Assembly: GCA_000720535.1 (NCBI GenBank)
Contig: JOAZ01000025.1
Span: 41,040 to 105,039 of the forward strand
Direction of reading: 5' to 3'
DNA length: 64,000 nucleotides
Source of the DNA: Streptomyces halstedii
GTDB taxonomy: Bacteria; Actinomycetota; Actinomycetes; Streptomycetales; Streptomycetaceae
Below the pieces are notes generated by a model, which saw only the letters and a list, made by a program, of their open reading frames with translations, ran no database searches and was not told where the DNA came from. The first letter of the stretch is position 1. Each line of letters begins with the position of its first letter. Shown here piece by piece: positions 44,547 to 53,099 of this stretch. Position numbers and translations under genes: made by a program.

Positions 44547-44588
44547 CGGGGGCCCGGCCCGCTCGTCGCCGAGCGGGCCGGGCCCCCG
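44547..44588. terminator. Strong terminator after ctaF
   Basis: A 19-bp perfect inverted repeat starting CGGGGGCCCGGCCCGCTCG, with a four-base loop, 20 bases past the ctaF stop. It ends the ctaC-ctaD-ctaF operon before the L,D-transpeptidase gene. Confidence 0.93.
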
Positions 44589-44607
44589 TGCGGGTGGTGC
44601 GGCGCTG

Positions 44608-45006
44608 TTACTGGGTGCGGTTCTCACCGCGGTAGTACTCGAAGACCCAGCCGAAGAGGCCGATCAGGAGCATCGGCGCCGAGAAGTACGCCAGCCACCA
44701 GCCGAAGACGACGCCCAGGAAGAGGAAGGCGCCACCGATGGCCAGCGAGAGCGGCTGCCAGCTGTGCGGGGAGAAGAACCCCACCTCGCCGGCCTCGTCC
44801 GCGACGTCGGCCTCCTTGTTGTCCTGGGCCATGGCGTCGACCCGGTTGGCCGTGAAGGCCAGGTAGAAGCCGATCATGATGGCCAGCCCGAAGGCCAGGA
44901 CCAGGGCGGTGGTGCCCACCGGCTCCTTGGACCAGACGCCGTAGGTGATGGCCATGATCAGCAGGAAGACGCTCAGCCAGATGAAGAGCTTGCCCTGGAT
45001 CTTCAC
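44608..45006 (-). CDS. ctaF: Cytochrome c oxidase subunit IV CtaF
   Basis: The 132-residue actinobacterial-type subunit IV has four hydrophobic helices: [79 protein letters not shown] charged loop with [18 protein letters not shown] lies between helices two and three. GTG 45006 overlaps the ctaD stop by four bases. It belongs to the bc1-aa3 supercomplex and matches Rv2199c by position. Confidence 0.94.
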   Translation of the reverse strand: MKIQGKLFIWLSVFLLIMAITYGVWSKEPVGTTALVLAFGLAIMIGFYLAFTANRVDAMAQDNKEADVADEAGEVGFFSPHSWQPLSLAIGGAFLFLGVVFGWWLAYFSAPMLLIGLFGWVFEYYRGENRTQ

Positions 45007-46739
45007 TTGCCGTCCTCCTTGCCACCGACGAGGACCTTGTCACCCTCGGCCAGGTGATCGAGCTGCTCAAGAGCCGCGATCTCCGGGTGGTGCAGGTCGA
45101 ACGCGGGGGATTCCGAGCGGATGCGCGGCAGGCTGAGGAAGTTGTGCCGCGGGGGCGGGCAGGATGTCGCCCATTCGAGCGAACGGCCGTAGCCCCAGGG
45201 GTCGTCGACCTCGATCTTCTTGCCGTACTTGGCGGTCTTCCAGACGTTGTACATGAACGGCAGCATCGACAGACCGAGCACGAAGGACGAGATCGTCGAG
45301 ATCGTGTTCAGCGCGGTGAAGCCGTCGGCCGCCAGGTAGTCCGCGTAGCGGCGGGGCATGCCTTCGGCGCCCAGCCAGTGCTGCACGAGGAAGGTGCCGT
45401 GGAAGCCGACGAACAGCGTCCAGAAGGTCATCTTGCCGAGCCGCTCGTCCAGCATCTTGCCGGTGAACTTCGGCCACCAGAAGTGGAATCCGGCGAACAT
45501 CGCGAAGACCACGGTGCCGAAGACGACGTAGTGGAAGTGCGCCACGACGAAGTACGAGTCGGAGATGTGGAAGTCGAGCGGCGGGGAGGCCAGGATCACG
45601 CCGGTCAGACCACCGAAGGCGAAGGTGATCAGGAAGCCGACGGACCAGAGCATCGGTGTCTCGAAGGACAGCGACCCCTTCCACATCGTGCCGATCCAGT
45701 TGAAGAACTTCACCCCGGTCGGTACCGCGATCAGGAAGGTCATGAACGAGAAGAACGGGAGGAGTACCCCGCCCGTCACGTACATGTGGTGCGCCCACAC
45801 CGTCACGGAAAGACCGGCGATGGCGATCGTGGCGCTGATGAGTCCGATGTAACCGAACATCGGCTTACGGCTGAAGACCGGAATGATCTCCGAGACGATT
45901 CCGAAGAACGGCAGAGCGATGATGTACACCTCTGGGTGTCCGAAGAACCAGAAGAGGTGTTGCCACAGCAATGCGCCACCGTTCGACGCATCGAAGATAT
46001 GTGCGCCGAATTTACGGTCGACTTCCAGTGCGAAAAGCGCGGCCGCGAGAACCGGGAACGCGAGCAGGACCAGAACACCGGTCAGCAGCACGTTCCAGGT
46101 GAAGATCGGCATACGGAACATCGTCATGCCGGGGGCGCGCATGCAGATGATCGTGGTGATGAAGTTGACCGAACCGAGGATCGTGCCGAAGCCCGAGAAG
46201 GCCAGACCCATGATCCACATGTCGGCGCCCACGCCCGGCGAGCGGACCGCGTCCGACAGCGGGGAGTAGGCGAACCAGCCGAAGTCGGCCGCACCCTGCG
46301 GGGTGAGGAAGCCGGCCACCGCGATCAGCGAACCGAAGAGGTACAGCCAGAACGCGAACATGTTCAGCCGGGGGAACGCCACGTCGGGCGCGCCGATCTG
46401 GAGCGGCATGATCCAGTTCGCGAAACCGGAGAACAGCGGCGTCGCGAACATCAGCAGCATGATCGTGCCGTGCATCGTGAACGCCTGGTTGAACTGCTCG
46501 TTCGACATGATCTGCGTACCCGGACGGGCCAGCTCGGCGCGCATGAAGAGCGCCAGGAGTCCGCCGATGCAGAAGAACGCGAACGAGGTGACCAGGTAGA
46601 GCGTACCGATCGTCTTGTGGTCGGTGGTGGTGAGCCACTTGACGACGACGCTCCCCGGCTGCTTGCGCCGCACCGGCAGCTCGTCCTCGAACGAGTCGTC
46701 TGCTGCCGGGGCACCCTGGGATTCGTTGAGGATGCTCAC
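45003..46739 (-). CDS. ctaD: Cytochrome c oxidase subunit I CtaD
   Basis: CtaD is the oxygen-reducing core with haem a, haem a3 and CuB. The 578-residue protein has 12 helices, the low-spin haem His in [12 protein letters not shown], the CuB ligand and cross-linked Tyr in [14 protein letters not shown], the HH pair in WAHHMYVTG and the two histidines in [11 protein letters not shown]. It is an A-type oxidase (HPEVY present). GTG 46739 overlaps the ctaC stop by four bases. The N-terminus has about 25 extra hydrophilic residues. Confidence 0.97.
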   Translation of the reverse strand: MSILNESQGAPAADDSFEDELPVRRKQPGSVVVKWLTTTDHKTIGTLYLVTSFAFFCIGGLLALFMRAELARPGTQIMSNEQFNQAFTMHGTIMLLMFATPLFSGFANWIMPLQIGAPDVAFPRLNMFAFWLYLFGSLIAVAGFLTPQGAADFGWFAYSPLSDAVRSPGVGADMWIMGLAFSGFGTILGSVNFITTIICMRAPGMTMFRMPIFTWNVLLTGVLVLLAFPVLAAALFALEVDRKFGAHIFDASNGGALLWQHLFWFFGHPEVYIIALPFFGIVSEIIPVFSRKPMFGYIGLISATIAIAGLSVTVWAHHMYVTGGVLLPFFSFMTFLIAVPTGVKFFNWIGTMWKGSLSFETPMLWSVGFLITFAFGGLTGVILASPPLDFHISDSYFVVAHFHYVVFGTVVFAMFAGFHFWWPKFTGKMLDERLGKMTFWTLFVGFHGTFLVQHWLGAEGMPRRYADYLAADGFTALNTISTISSFVLGLSMLPFMYNVWKTAKYGKKIEVDDPWGYGRSLEWATSCPPPRHNFLSLPRIRSESPAFDLHHPEIAALEQLDHLAEGDKVLVGGKEDGK

Positions 46740-47704
46740 AGTTTGTTCGTCTCCGCATTCCTGGCCGGGTCCGTCTGCTCGATGCCGGCCGGCACGTAGC
46801 CCGTCTGACCCTTCTCCGCCAGCTCCTTCAGGTGCTGCTGGTAACGCTCGGGAGAAACGATCTTGACGTTGAAGAGCATTCGGGAGTGGTCGACGCCGCA
46901 GAGCTCGGCGCACTTACCCATGTAGGTGCCCTCCTTCATCGGAGTCACCTCGAAGGCGTTGGTGTGGCCCGGGATCACGTCCTGCTTCATGAGGAACGGC
47001 ACCACCCAGAAGGAGTGGATGACGTCACGCGAAGTCAGGATGAAACGGACCTTCTCCCCCTTCGGCAGCCACAGGGTCGGACCCGGGTTGCCGTTCTGCG
47101 GGTTCCTCGTACCGGGGATGCCCACGTCGTAGACGCCGTTGGCGTCCTTGGGGAAGTCCGCGCGGAACTTGTCGGGGATGGCGTCGAGCTCCTTGGGGAA
47201 CCCGGTGCCCGCGGCGGGCGCGCCTTCCACGTTCTCGATGTAGTTGAAGCCCCAGCTCCACTGGTAGCCGACCACGTTGATGGTGTGGGCGGGCTTGGGG
47301 CTGAGCTCGATGAGCTTGGTCTCATCCCGTGCGGTGAAGTAGAAGAGCACCGAGACGATGATGAGGGGTACCACTGTGTACAACGCCTCGATGGGCATGT
47401 TGTACCTGGTCTGCCGAGGTACCTCCACCTTGGTCCTGCTTCGCCGGTGGAAGATCACGCTCCACAGGATCAGCCCCCAGACAAGGACACCCGTGGCGAG
47501 CGCTGCCGCCCACGAGCCCTGCCAGAGGGAGAGGATCCGCGGGGCCTCTTCCGTTACCGGGGTGGGCATTCCGAGGCGGGGGAAATCCTCCCAGTTGTAT
47601 TCACAACCGGAGGCCGTCGCCAGGACCAGGCCCGCAGTCAGCACCTGCGGCAGCTTCCGCCGCATCGGGCGCCGCGACGAGCGGTCGGAGCCGTTGGGAC
47701 TCAC
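46736..47704 (-). CDS. ctaC: Cytochrome c oxidase subunit II CtaC
   Basis: Subunit II carries the dinuclear CuA centre that takes electrons from QcrC. The 322-residue protein has a lipoprotein-type signal (LVLATASGC near residue 33), two membrane helices, an aromatic stretch [10 protein letters not shown] and the CuA site [10 protein letters not shown] with [12 protein letters not shown] near the C-terminus. GTG 47704 has GGGAAGG upstream; the frame extends a little further. It is the first gene of ctaC-ctaD-ctaF. A TAGGGT box (47811-47816) and an inverted repeat lie about 85-110 bases upstream. Confidence 0.96.
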   Translation of the reverse strand: MSPNGSDRSSRRPMRRKLPQVLTAGLVLATASGCEYNWEDFPRLGMPTPVTEEAPRILSLWQGSWAAALATGVLVWGLILWSVIFHRRSRTKVEVPRQTRYNMPIEALYTVVPLIIVSVLFYFTARDETKLIELSPKPAHTINVVGYQWSWGFNYIENVEGAPAAGTGFPKELDAIPDKFRADFPKDANGVYDVGIPGTRNPQNGNPGPTLWLPKGEKVRFILTSRDVIHSFWVVPFLMKQDVIPGHTNAFEVTPMKEGTYMGKCAELCGVDHSRMLFNVKIVSPERYQQHLKELAEKGQTGYVPAGIEQTDPARNAETNKL

Positions 47705-47786
47705 GTAGCGCCTTCCCGAGAGTCTCGCCCGCACGGTTCGGCGCGGCCGTCTCGCTTGGTCGGTCGCCGGCCCTGACGCGGGCAGG

Positions 47787-47813
47787 GGTTTGGATGTTTA
47801 TGCGGACCAAACC
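47787..47813. promoter_or_regulatory. Inverted repeat at the ctaC promoter
   Basis: GGTTTGG and CCAAACC, 13 bases apart, overlap the 3' edge of a TAGGGT -10 box read on the minus strand (47811-47816). The repeat would cover the transcription start of ctaC. Confidence 0.45.
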
Positions 47814-47977
47814 CTACTGGACGCTATTTGGGGTCGCGCGGGGAGGGTGCCCAACGCGCCGCCCGTCACCCCGAAGGGGTGGAATCGGGGCCTCCGGCCG
47901 TCATCTGACGCCCCCTCTCCCCTTGTACGCGGCGGCCCCTGCCCGTCCGGGGCTTCCGCGCGGGCTAGCGTGGCGGC

Positions 47978-49360
47978 GTGTCCTACTTCGATGCCGCCTC
48001 CTCCGCCCCCCTGCACCCGGTCGCCCGCCAGGCGTTGCTCGCCTCCCTGGACGAGGGCTGGGCCGATCCCGCCCGGCTGTACCGCGAGGGGCGGCGGGCC
48101 GGAATGCTGCTGGACGCCGCCCGGGAGGCCGCGGCGCAGGCCGTCGGGTGCCGGCCGGACGAGCTCGTCTTCACCTCCTCGGGGACCCGGGCGGTGCACA
48201 CGGCGGTCTCCGGGGCGCTTTCCGGCCGTCGGCGTGTCGGACGCCATCTGGTGCTCTCCGCGGTCGAGCACTCCTCGGTGCTGCACGCGGCGGCGGCGCT
48301 GGAGGCGGCGGGCGGGTCGTTCACCGAGGTGCCGGTGGACCGGACCGGCGCGGTGGACGCGTCCGGGTTCGGCCGGGCCCTGCGGGCGGACACCGCGCTG
48401 GCCTGCCTCCAGTCCGCCAACCACGAGGTCGGCACCGAGCAGCCGGTGGCGGCGGTGGCGGAGCTGTGCGCCGCGGCGGGCGTGCCCCTGCTGGTGGACG
48501 CCGCGCAGTCGTTGGGCTGGGGTCCCGTGCCGGGCGGCTGGTCGCTGCTGACCGCCAGTGCCCACAAGTGGGGCGGCCCGGCCGGGGTGGGGCTGCTGGC
48601 CGTACGCAAGGGGGTCCGGTTCGCACCCCAAGGCCCGGCCGCCGAGCGGGAGTCGGGGCGGGCCCCCGGTTTCGAGAACATTCCGGCCGTCGTCGCGGCG
48701 GCGGCCTCGCTGCGCGCGGTACGCGCCGAGGCGGAGGCCGAGGCCGCCCGGCTGCGCGCCCTGGTGGACCGGATCCGCGCCGAGGTGCCCCGGCTGGTGC
48801 CCGATGTGGAGGTCGTCGGCGATCCGGAGCGGCGGCTGCCGCATCTGGTGACCTTCTCGTGTCTCTATGTCGACGGAGAGACCCTGCTGCACGAGCTGGA
48901 TCGAGCGGATTTCTCCGTTTCGTCCGGTTCCTCCTGCACGAGCAGCACCCTGACACCGAGTCATGTCCTGAAGGCGATGGGCGTACTCACGGAGGGGAAC
49001 GTCCGCGTGTCGCTGCCCACCGGCACCGCCGCCGCCGAGGTCGACCGCTTCCTGGAGGTCCTGCCGGGCGTGGTGGCGGAGGTACGGCTCAGGCTCGGGG
49101 CGCCCGCCGCGCCGGCCCCCTCCCCCGCGCCGTCCGCGTCGCTCGTCGTCGACTCCCTGGGCAGGCGCTGCCCGGTCCCGGTGATCGAACTCGCAAAGGT
49201 GATCGGAGAGGTACCCGTGGGCGCCACGGTGACGGTCCTCGCCGACGACGAGGCCGCCCGCCTCGACATCCCGGCCTGGTGCGAGATGCGCGAGCAGGAG
49301 TACGTGGGCGAGGAGCCGGCGGACCGAGGCTCGGCCTATGTGGTCCGCCGGCTGACGTGA
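47978..49360 (+). CDS. Cysteine desulfurase-like / TusA sulfur-carrier fusion
   Basis: The 460-residue protein joins two sulfur-transfer modules. Residues 1-370 are a class V desulfurase: YFDAASSAPLHP, FTSSGTRAVH, SAVEHSSVLHA, QSANHEVGTEQP, PLP Lys in SAHKWGGPAG, and the sulfur-carrying Cys in SSGSSCTSSTLTPSHVL. After a Pro/Ala linker (about 370-388) a TusA-like domain follows: LVVDSLGRRCPVPVIELAKVI (the CPxP Cys) and VLADDEAARLDIPAWCEMREQEYVG. Sulfur could pass from the desulfurase to the TusA domain in the same chain. GTG 47978 sits 6 bases after TAGCGT (47966-47971). Confidence 0.92.
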   Translation: MSYFDAASSAPLHPVARQALLASLDEGWADPARLYREGRRAGMLLDAAREAAAQAVGCRPDELVFTSSGTRAVHTAVSGALSGRRRVGRHLVLSAVEHSSVLHAAAALEAAGGSFTEVPVDRTGAVDASGFGRALRADTALACLQSANHEVGTEQPVAAVAELCAAAGVPLLVDAAQSLGWGPVPGGWSLLTASAHKWGGPAGVGLLAVRKGVRFAPQGPAAERESGRAPGFENIPAVVAAAASLRAVRAEAEAEAARLRALVDRIRAEVPRLVPDVEVVGDPERRLPHLVTFSCLYVDGETLLHELDRADFSVSSGSSCTSSTLTPSHVLKAMGVLTEGNVRVSLPTGTAAAEVDRFLEVLPGVVAEVRLRLGAPAAPAPSPAPSASLVVDSLGRRCPVPVIELAKVIGEVPVGATVTVLADDEAARLDIPAWCEMREQEYVGEEPADRGSAYVVRRLT

Positions 49361-49362
49361 GG

Positions 49363-49455
49363 CCCCGGCGGTCTCAGGAGAGGCGCGCCCGGACCCCGGC
49401 GGTCTCAGGAGAGGCGCGCCCGGACCCCGGCGGTCTCAGGAGAGGTGTACCCGGA
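49363..49455. repeat. 31-bp tandem triplication over a stop codon
   Basis: Three 31-base units start at 49363, 49394 and 49425. The first two are identical and the third differs at about three positions. The third covers the stop codon (49436-49438) and last codons of the convergent PfkB kinase, so the repeat arose by copying that gene's 3' end into the gap. Confidence 0.95.
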
Positions 49456-50410
49456 CCTCGGCGGCCGCCTCGTCCCCGTACGCCTTGGTGAAGCGGTCCA
49501 TGAAGTGGGTGCGGCGCAGGGTGTACTCCTGGGTGCCGACCGTCTCGATGACCAGGGTGGCGAGCATGCAGCCGACCTGGGCGGAGCGCTCCAGGCCCAC
49601 GCCCCAGGCGAGGCCGGAGAGGAAGCCGGCCCGGAAGGCGTCGCCGACGCCGGTGGGGTCGGCCTTGCGCTCCTCCTCGGCGCAGTGCACCTCGATGGGG
49701 TCGTGGCCGGCGCGCTCGATGCGGACGCCGCGGGCGCCGAGGGTGGTGACCCGGTGGCCGACCTTGGAGAGGATCTGCTCGTCGCTCCAGCCCGTCTTGC
49801 TCTCGATGAGCCCCTTCTCGTACTCGTTGGAGAAGAGGTAGGTGGCGCCGTCGAGGAGGATACGGATCTCCTCGCCGTTCATCCGCGCGATCTGCTGCGA
49901 GAAGTCAGCGGCGAACGGGATGGAACGGGTGCGGCACTCCTCGGTGTGGCGGAGCATCGCCTCGGGGTCGTCGGCGCCGATGGAGACGAGGTCGAGGCCG
50001 CCGACGCGGTCGGCGACGCTCTGCAGCTCGATCAGCCGGGCCTCGCTCATCGCGCCCGTGTAGAAGGAGCCGATCTGGTTGTGGTCGGCGTCCGTGGTGC
50101 AGACGAAGCGGGCGGTGTGCAGGACCTCGGAGATCCGCACCGAGCCGGTGTCGACGCCGTGCCGGTCGAGCCAGGCGCGGTACTCGTCGAAGTCGGCCCC
50201 GGCGGCACCGACCAGGATCGGCCGCGTGCCGAGGGTGCCCATGCCGAAGGCGATGTTGGCGCCGACGCCGCCGCGCCGCACGTCGAGGTTGTCGACCAGG
50301 AAGGAGAGCGAGACCGTGTGCAGCTGGTCCGCGACGAGCTGGTCGGTGAACCTGCCGGGGAAGGTCATCAGATGGTCGGTGGCGATGGAGCCGGTGACTG
50401 CGATACGCAC
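49436..50410 (-). CDS. PfkB-family carbohydrate/nucleoside kinase
   Basis: The 324-residue ribokinase-fold protein has AVTGSIATDHLMTFPGRF at the N-terminus, VRRGGVGANIAFGMGTLG near 45, and the C-terminal anion hole DPTGVGDAFRAGFLSGL with the catalytic Asp. It resembles the M. tuberculosis protein Rv2202c, discussed as adenosine or carbohydrate kinase; the acceptor is not settled by sequence. ATG 50410. Its 3' end is triplicated in the gap to the desulfurase gene. Confidence 0.9.
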   Translation of the reverse strand: MRIAVTGSIATDHLMTFPGRFTDQLVADQLHTVSLSFLVDNLDVRRGGVGANIAFGMGTLGTRPILVGAAGADFDEYRAWLDRHGVDTGSVRISEVLHTARFVCTTDADHNQIGSFYTGAMSEARLIELQSVADRVGGLDLVSIGADDPEAMLRHTEECRTRSIPFAADFSQQIARMNGEEIRILLDGATYLFSNEYEKGLIESKTGWSDEQILSKVGHRVTTLGARGVRIERAGHDPIEVHCAEEERKADPTGVGDAFRAGFLSGLAWGVGLERSAQVGCMLATLVIETVGTQEYTLRRTHFMDRFTKAYGDEAAAEVRVHLS

Positions 50411-50521
50411 GGGAAGGCTGCTCCTGCGGAAGGCGAAGGGACCGCGGGAGCGAACCCTCCGGGACGGCGTGACAGTTCACGCTACCCGGTGGCGCCCTCC
50501 GGCAACCCGGCGCCGCCACCT

Positions 50522-50564
50522 GGGCGGAAAAGGGGAAACTACCCGATAGTAGGGCTTTCCGCCC
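50522..50564. promoter_or_regulatory. Nested inverted repeat in front of the repeat-protein gene
   Basis: Outer arms GGGCGGAAA and TTTCCGCCC enclose an inner CTAC/GTAG pair in an AT-rich stretch, about 15 bases before a TACGGT box (50580-50585). It lies between the kinase start (50410) and the small ORF (50592). Confidence 0.5.
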
Positions 50565-50591
50565 GAGCCGCGCTCCGCGTACGGTGCCGCT

Positions 50592-50879
50592 ATGCCGAAC
50601 GACATCGCTCCGCGTGAGCACGGGACTGGCCTGTCCGAGACATCCCTGTCCGAGACCACCCCGTCCGAGACGACCCCGTACGAGACGGCCCCGTACGAGA
50701 CGGCCCCGTACGAGATGAGCCTGTCCGAACTGCGCGGTGACTGCGCGCGCATGGCGCCGCGCTGGGCCGCCGCCGGGAGGAGCGCGGCGGGACCGGTGGA
50801 CGCGCCCCGGATCCACGGGGTCACGGTCCCGCCCGGCTCGGCCCGGCTGATCGACGCCATGGCCGACTACGGGGACTGA
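50592..50879 (+). CDS. Small protein with pentapeptide tandem repeats
   Basis: The 95-residue protein has seven 15-base tandem units (50631-50735) coding for five-residue repeats of the form L/P-S/Y-E-T/M-x (LSETS LSETT PSETT PYETA PYETA PYEMS LSELR). The rest, MAPRWAAAGRSAAGPVDAPRIHGVTVPPGSARLIDAMADYGD, looks like a folded C-terminal region. ATG 50592 sits 6 bases after TACGGT, so the transcript is probably leaderless. I do not recognise a family. The opposite-strand frame is a shadow, as its repeats derive from the same 15-base units. Confidence 0.72.
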   Translation: MPNDIAPREHGTGLSETSLSETTPSETTPYETAPYETAPYEMSLSELRGDCARMAPRWAAAGRSAAGPVDAPRIHGVTVPPGSARLIDAMADYGD

Positions 50880-51007
50880 CCGGCGGGCCCCGGCGCGGTT
50901 TCCCGTACCTCCGGGGAACCGCGCGCTCCCCTGCTCCGTCCCACCGTCGTCCCCACCGGGGACGGGCGACACACGCGTGACGGACCCGCAGTCGAAGGAG
51001 CGATCCG

Positions 51008-52450
51008 GTGAGCACCGAGCATTCCGAGAAGGACGTGACCCGCTCCCGGCGGCGTTCGCCGCTGGCCGTGGTCTCGGTGGCGGCGGTACTGCTGATGGGC
51101 GGCGGTACCGCGTACTGGGCGTCGGCCGCCACCCAGGGCCGGGCCGCCCCGGCCTCCGAGGGCGCGGCTCCCCGGCCGCCGGTGCTGAACCTCGCGGCGG
51201 ACGGTTCCACGGACCCCGGTCCGGGCATCGCCCCGGGCGAGCCGGACCCGCGCGGCGGCGCCGTCGTCTACCGGGCGGCCGGTGAGCTGCCGCGGGGACC
51301 GGGCAAGGCCGCCGTGCACCGCGCCGAGGGGGCGGTGGGCGCGGACGCGGTGGCGCGGCTGGCGAAGGCGCTCGGGGTGCCGGGCACGCCCCGGGCCGAC
51401 GGCGCGGCGTGGACGGTGGGCAGCGGCGGGGACGGTTCCGGGCCGTTCCTGCGGGTGGCCAGGCAGGCGCCCGGGACCTGGACCTTCGCGCGGTACGCCT
51501 CCGGCGGGCCGGACGCCTGCCCGTCCGCGGCGGCCTGCGCGAAACCGGGCTCGGGCTCGGACACGGATGACCCGGTCGACGCGAAGACCGCCGAGGCCGC
51601 GGCGGCCCCGGTGCTCAAGGCGGTCGGGCAGGAGGGCGCCGCCCTCGACACCCGTCAGCTGATGGGCTCGGTGCGGGTGGTGAACGCCGATCCGGTGGTG
51701 GGCGGACTGCCGACCACCGGCTGGTCGACGGGGATCCAGGTGGGCGCCGGGGGCGAGGTCGTCGGAGGCGGCGGACACCTCACGCCCCTGGAGAAGAGTC
51801 ATGACTACCCGGTGATCGGCGCCCGCGCGGCACTGGACCTGCTGAACGCGGAGAGCCTGCCGGGCCCCGGTCCCGCCGTCGGCGGATGCGCGACCCCCGT
51901 ACCGCTGGAGGACGGCGCCCCCTCCTCGGCCGCGGCCGGCTGCGCCCCGCGCGGCGACGCGTCGCGGACCACCACCCTGACGGTCGAGAAGGCGGTCCTG
52001 GGTCTCTCCGCCCGGTTGGCGGACGGCGAGCAGGCGCTCGTGCCCTCGTGGCTCTTCTCCGTACGGCCGGAGGGCGGCGGTGAGGCGTCCACCGTGGCCC
52101 GGGTCGCGGTGGATCCGGCGTACCTGGCCGACGGCAGCACCGCCCCCGAGGACGGGCCCGCGCCCGGCACGGGGGACGTCGGCTCCGGGGAGCGCCAGGT
52201 GCTCTCGTACGGCGCGGACGGCCGGACGCTGGAGGTGCGGTTCTGGGGCGGGGTGTGCGCCGCGTACGAGGCACACGCCGAGGAGGACGACGCGACCGTC
52301 CGGATCACGGTCACCGAGTCCGCGCCGGAACCCGGCAAGGCCTGCGTCATGATCGCCAAGGAGCTGACCCGTACGGTGACGCTGGACGCGCCGCTGGACG
52401 GGCGCACGGTGCTCGACGCCCGGACGGGTGCCACCGTGCCGCGCGCCTGA
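51008..52450 (+). CDS. Membrane-anchored secreted protein of unknown function
   Basis: The 480-residue protein has a short cytoplasmic N-terminus (SEKDVTRSRRRS), one membrane helix near 18-40 (PLAVVSVAAVLLMGGGTAYWASA) and a long exported region rich in Gly, Ala and Pro. The exported part contains a possible repeated unit (ARLAKALGVPG near 118, later AARAALDLLNAE), cysteines in PDACPSAAACAKP, GGCATPV, AAGCAP, GGVCAAYE and KACVMI that may form disulfides. No enzymatic motif. GTG 51008 follows GAAGGAG. No sigma factor lies beside it, so an anti-sigma role is unsupported. Confidence 0.85.
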   Translation: MSTEHSEKDVTRSRRRSPLAVVSVAAVLLMGGGTAYWASAATQGRAAPASEGAAPRPPVLNLAADGSTDPGPGIAPGEPDPRGGAVVYRAAGELPRGPGKAAVHRAEGAVGADAVARLAKALGVPGTPRADGAAWTVGSGGDGSGPFLRVARQAPGTWTFARYASGGPDACPSAAACAKPGSGSDTDDPVDAKTAEAAAAPVLKAVGQEGAALDTRQLMGSVRVVNADPVVGGLPTTGWSTGIQVGAGGEVVGGGGHLTPLEKSHDYPVIGARAALDLLNAESLPGPGPAVGGCATPVPLEDGAPSSAAAGCAPRGDASRTTTLTVEKAVLGLSARLADGEQALVPSWLFSVRPEGGGEASTVARVAVDPAYLADGSTAPEDGPAPGTGDVGSGERQVLSYGADGRTLEVRFWGGVCAAYEAHAEEDDATVRITVTESAPEPGKACVMIAKELTRTVTLDAPLDGRTVLDARTGATVPRA

Positions 52451-52458
52451 GCGCGCGT

Positions 52459-52505
52459 ACGACAGCGGCGGCGCTTCCCTGTCCGGGAGGCGCCGCCGCT
52501 GTCGT
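52459..52505. terminator. Bidirectional terminator between the secreted protein gene and erpA
   Basis: ACGACAGCGGCGGCGC pairs with its complement at 52490-52505, with a further CCC/GGG extension, between convergent stops. A long, stable stem. Confidence 0.9.
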
Positions 52506-52512
52506 CGGCGGA

Positions 52513-52869
52513 TCAGCTGAAGGAGTCGCCGCAGGCGCAGGACCCGGTGGCGTTCGGGTTGTCGATCGTGAAGCCCTGCTTCTCGATGGTGTCCACGAAG
52601 TCGACCGAGGCGCCGCCCAGGTACGGGGCGCTCATCCGGTCGGTGACGACCTTGACGCCGCCGAAGTCCTTCACGACGTCGCCGTCGAGCGAACGCTCGT
52701 CGAAGAAGAGCTGGTAGCGCAGGCCCGAGCAGCCTCCGGGCTGGACGGCGACGCGCAGCGCGAGGTCGTCACGGCCTTCCTGCTCCAGCAGGGCCTTGAC
52801 CTTGGCTGCGGCGGCGTCGGACAGGAGGATGCCGTCGCTCACGGTGGTGGTCTCGTCCGATACGGACAT
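52513..52869 (-). CDS. erpA: Iron-sulfur cluster insertion protein ErpA (HesB/IscA family)
   Basis: The 118-residue A-type carrier has the three conserved Cys: VAVQPGGCSGLRYQLF near 65 and SCACGDSFS at the C-terminus. It delivers clusters to target proteins. Its neighbour nadA encodes a [4Fe-4S] enzyme, a likely client. ATG 52869 follows CGGGAGAGAAGC. It is divergent from nadA with 230 bases between starts. Corresponds by position to Rv2204c. Confidence 0.94.
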   Translation of the reverse strand: MSVSDETTTVSDGILLSDAAAAKVKALLEQEGRDDLALRVAVQPGGCSGLRYQLFFDERSLDGDVVKDFGGVKVVTDRMSAPYLGGASVDFVDTIEKQGFTIDNPNATGSCACGDSFS

Positions 52870-53038
52870 CTGCTTCTCTCCCGGGTTGTACGGACTCTGC
52901 TTGCCGACGGTGCAACCGCCGAGGCCGCGGATTCATTCCGGGCCACGCGCGTACGTCTCTCCCTCATGCTCGCACACCGCCCCCGCCGGGGGATGCGTCA
53001 CATCGACGCTATCGGCATCGCCAGGCCGCCGGGCAGCG

Positions 53039-53075
53039 GTTATGATAAATAACGTCAATTAGACGAAAACTCGTC
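53039..53075. promoter_or_regulatory. Stacked inverted repeats in the nadA promoter
   Basis: Three overlapping inverted repeats: GTTAT-N5-ATAAC (53039-53053), CGTC-AATTA-GACG (53053-53065) and GACGA-AAAC-TCGTC (53062-53075). The first contains TATGAT (53041-53046), a good -10 box. The region is strikingly AT-rich for this genome. A repressor or activator operator for NAD synthesis is likely; the regulator is not in the window. Confidence 0.6.
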
Positions 53076-53099
53076 AGCAGAAAAGAAAGGGTGCGTGTC

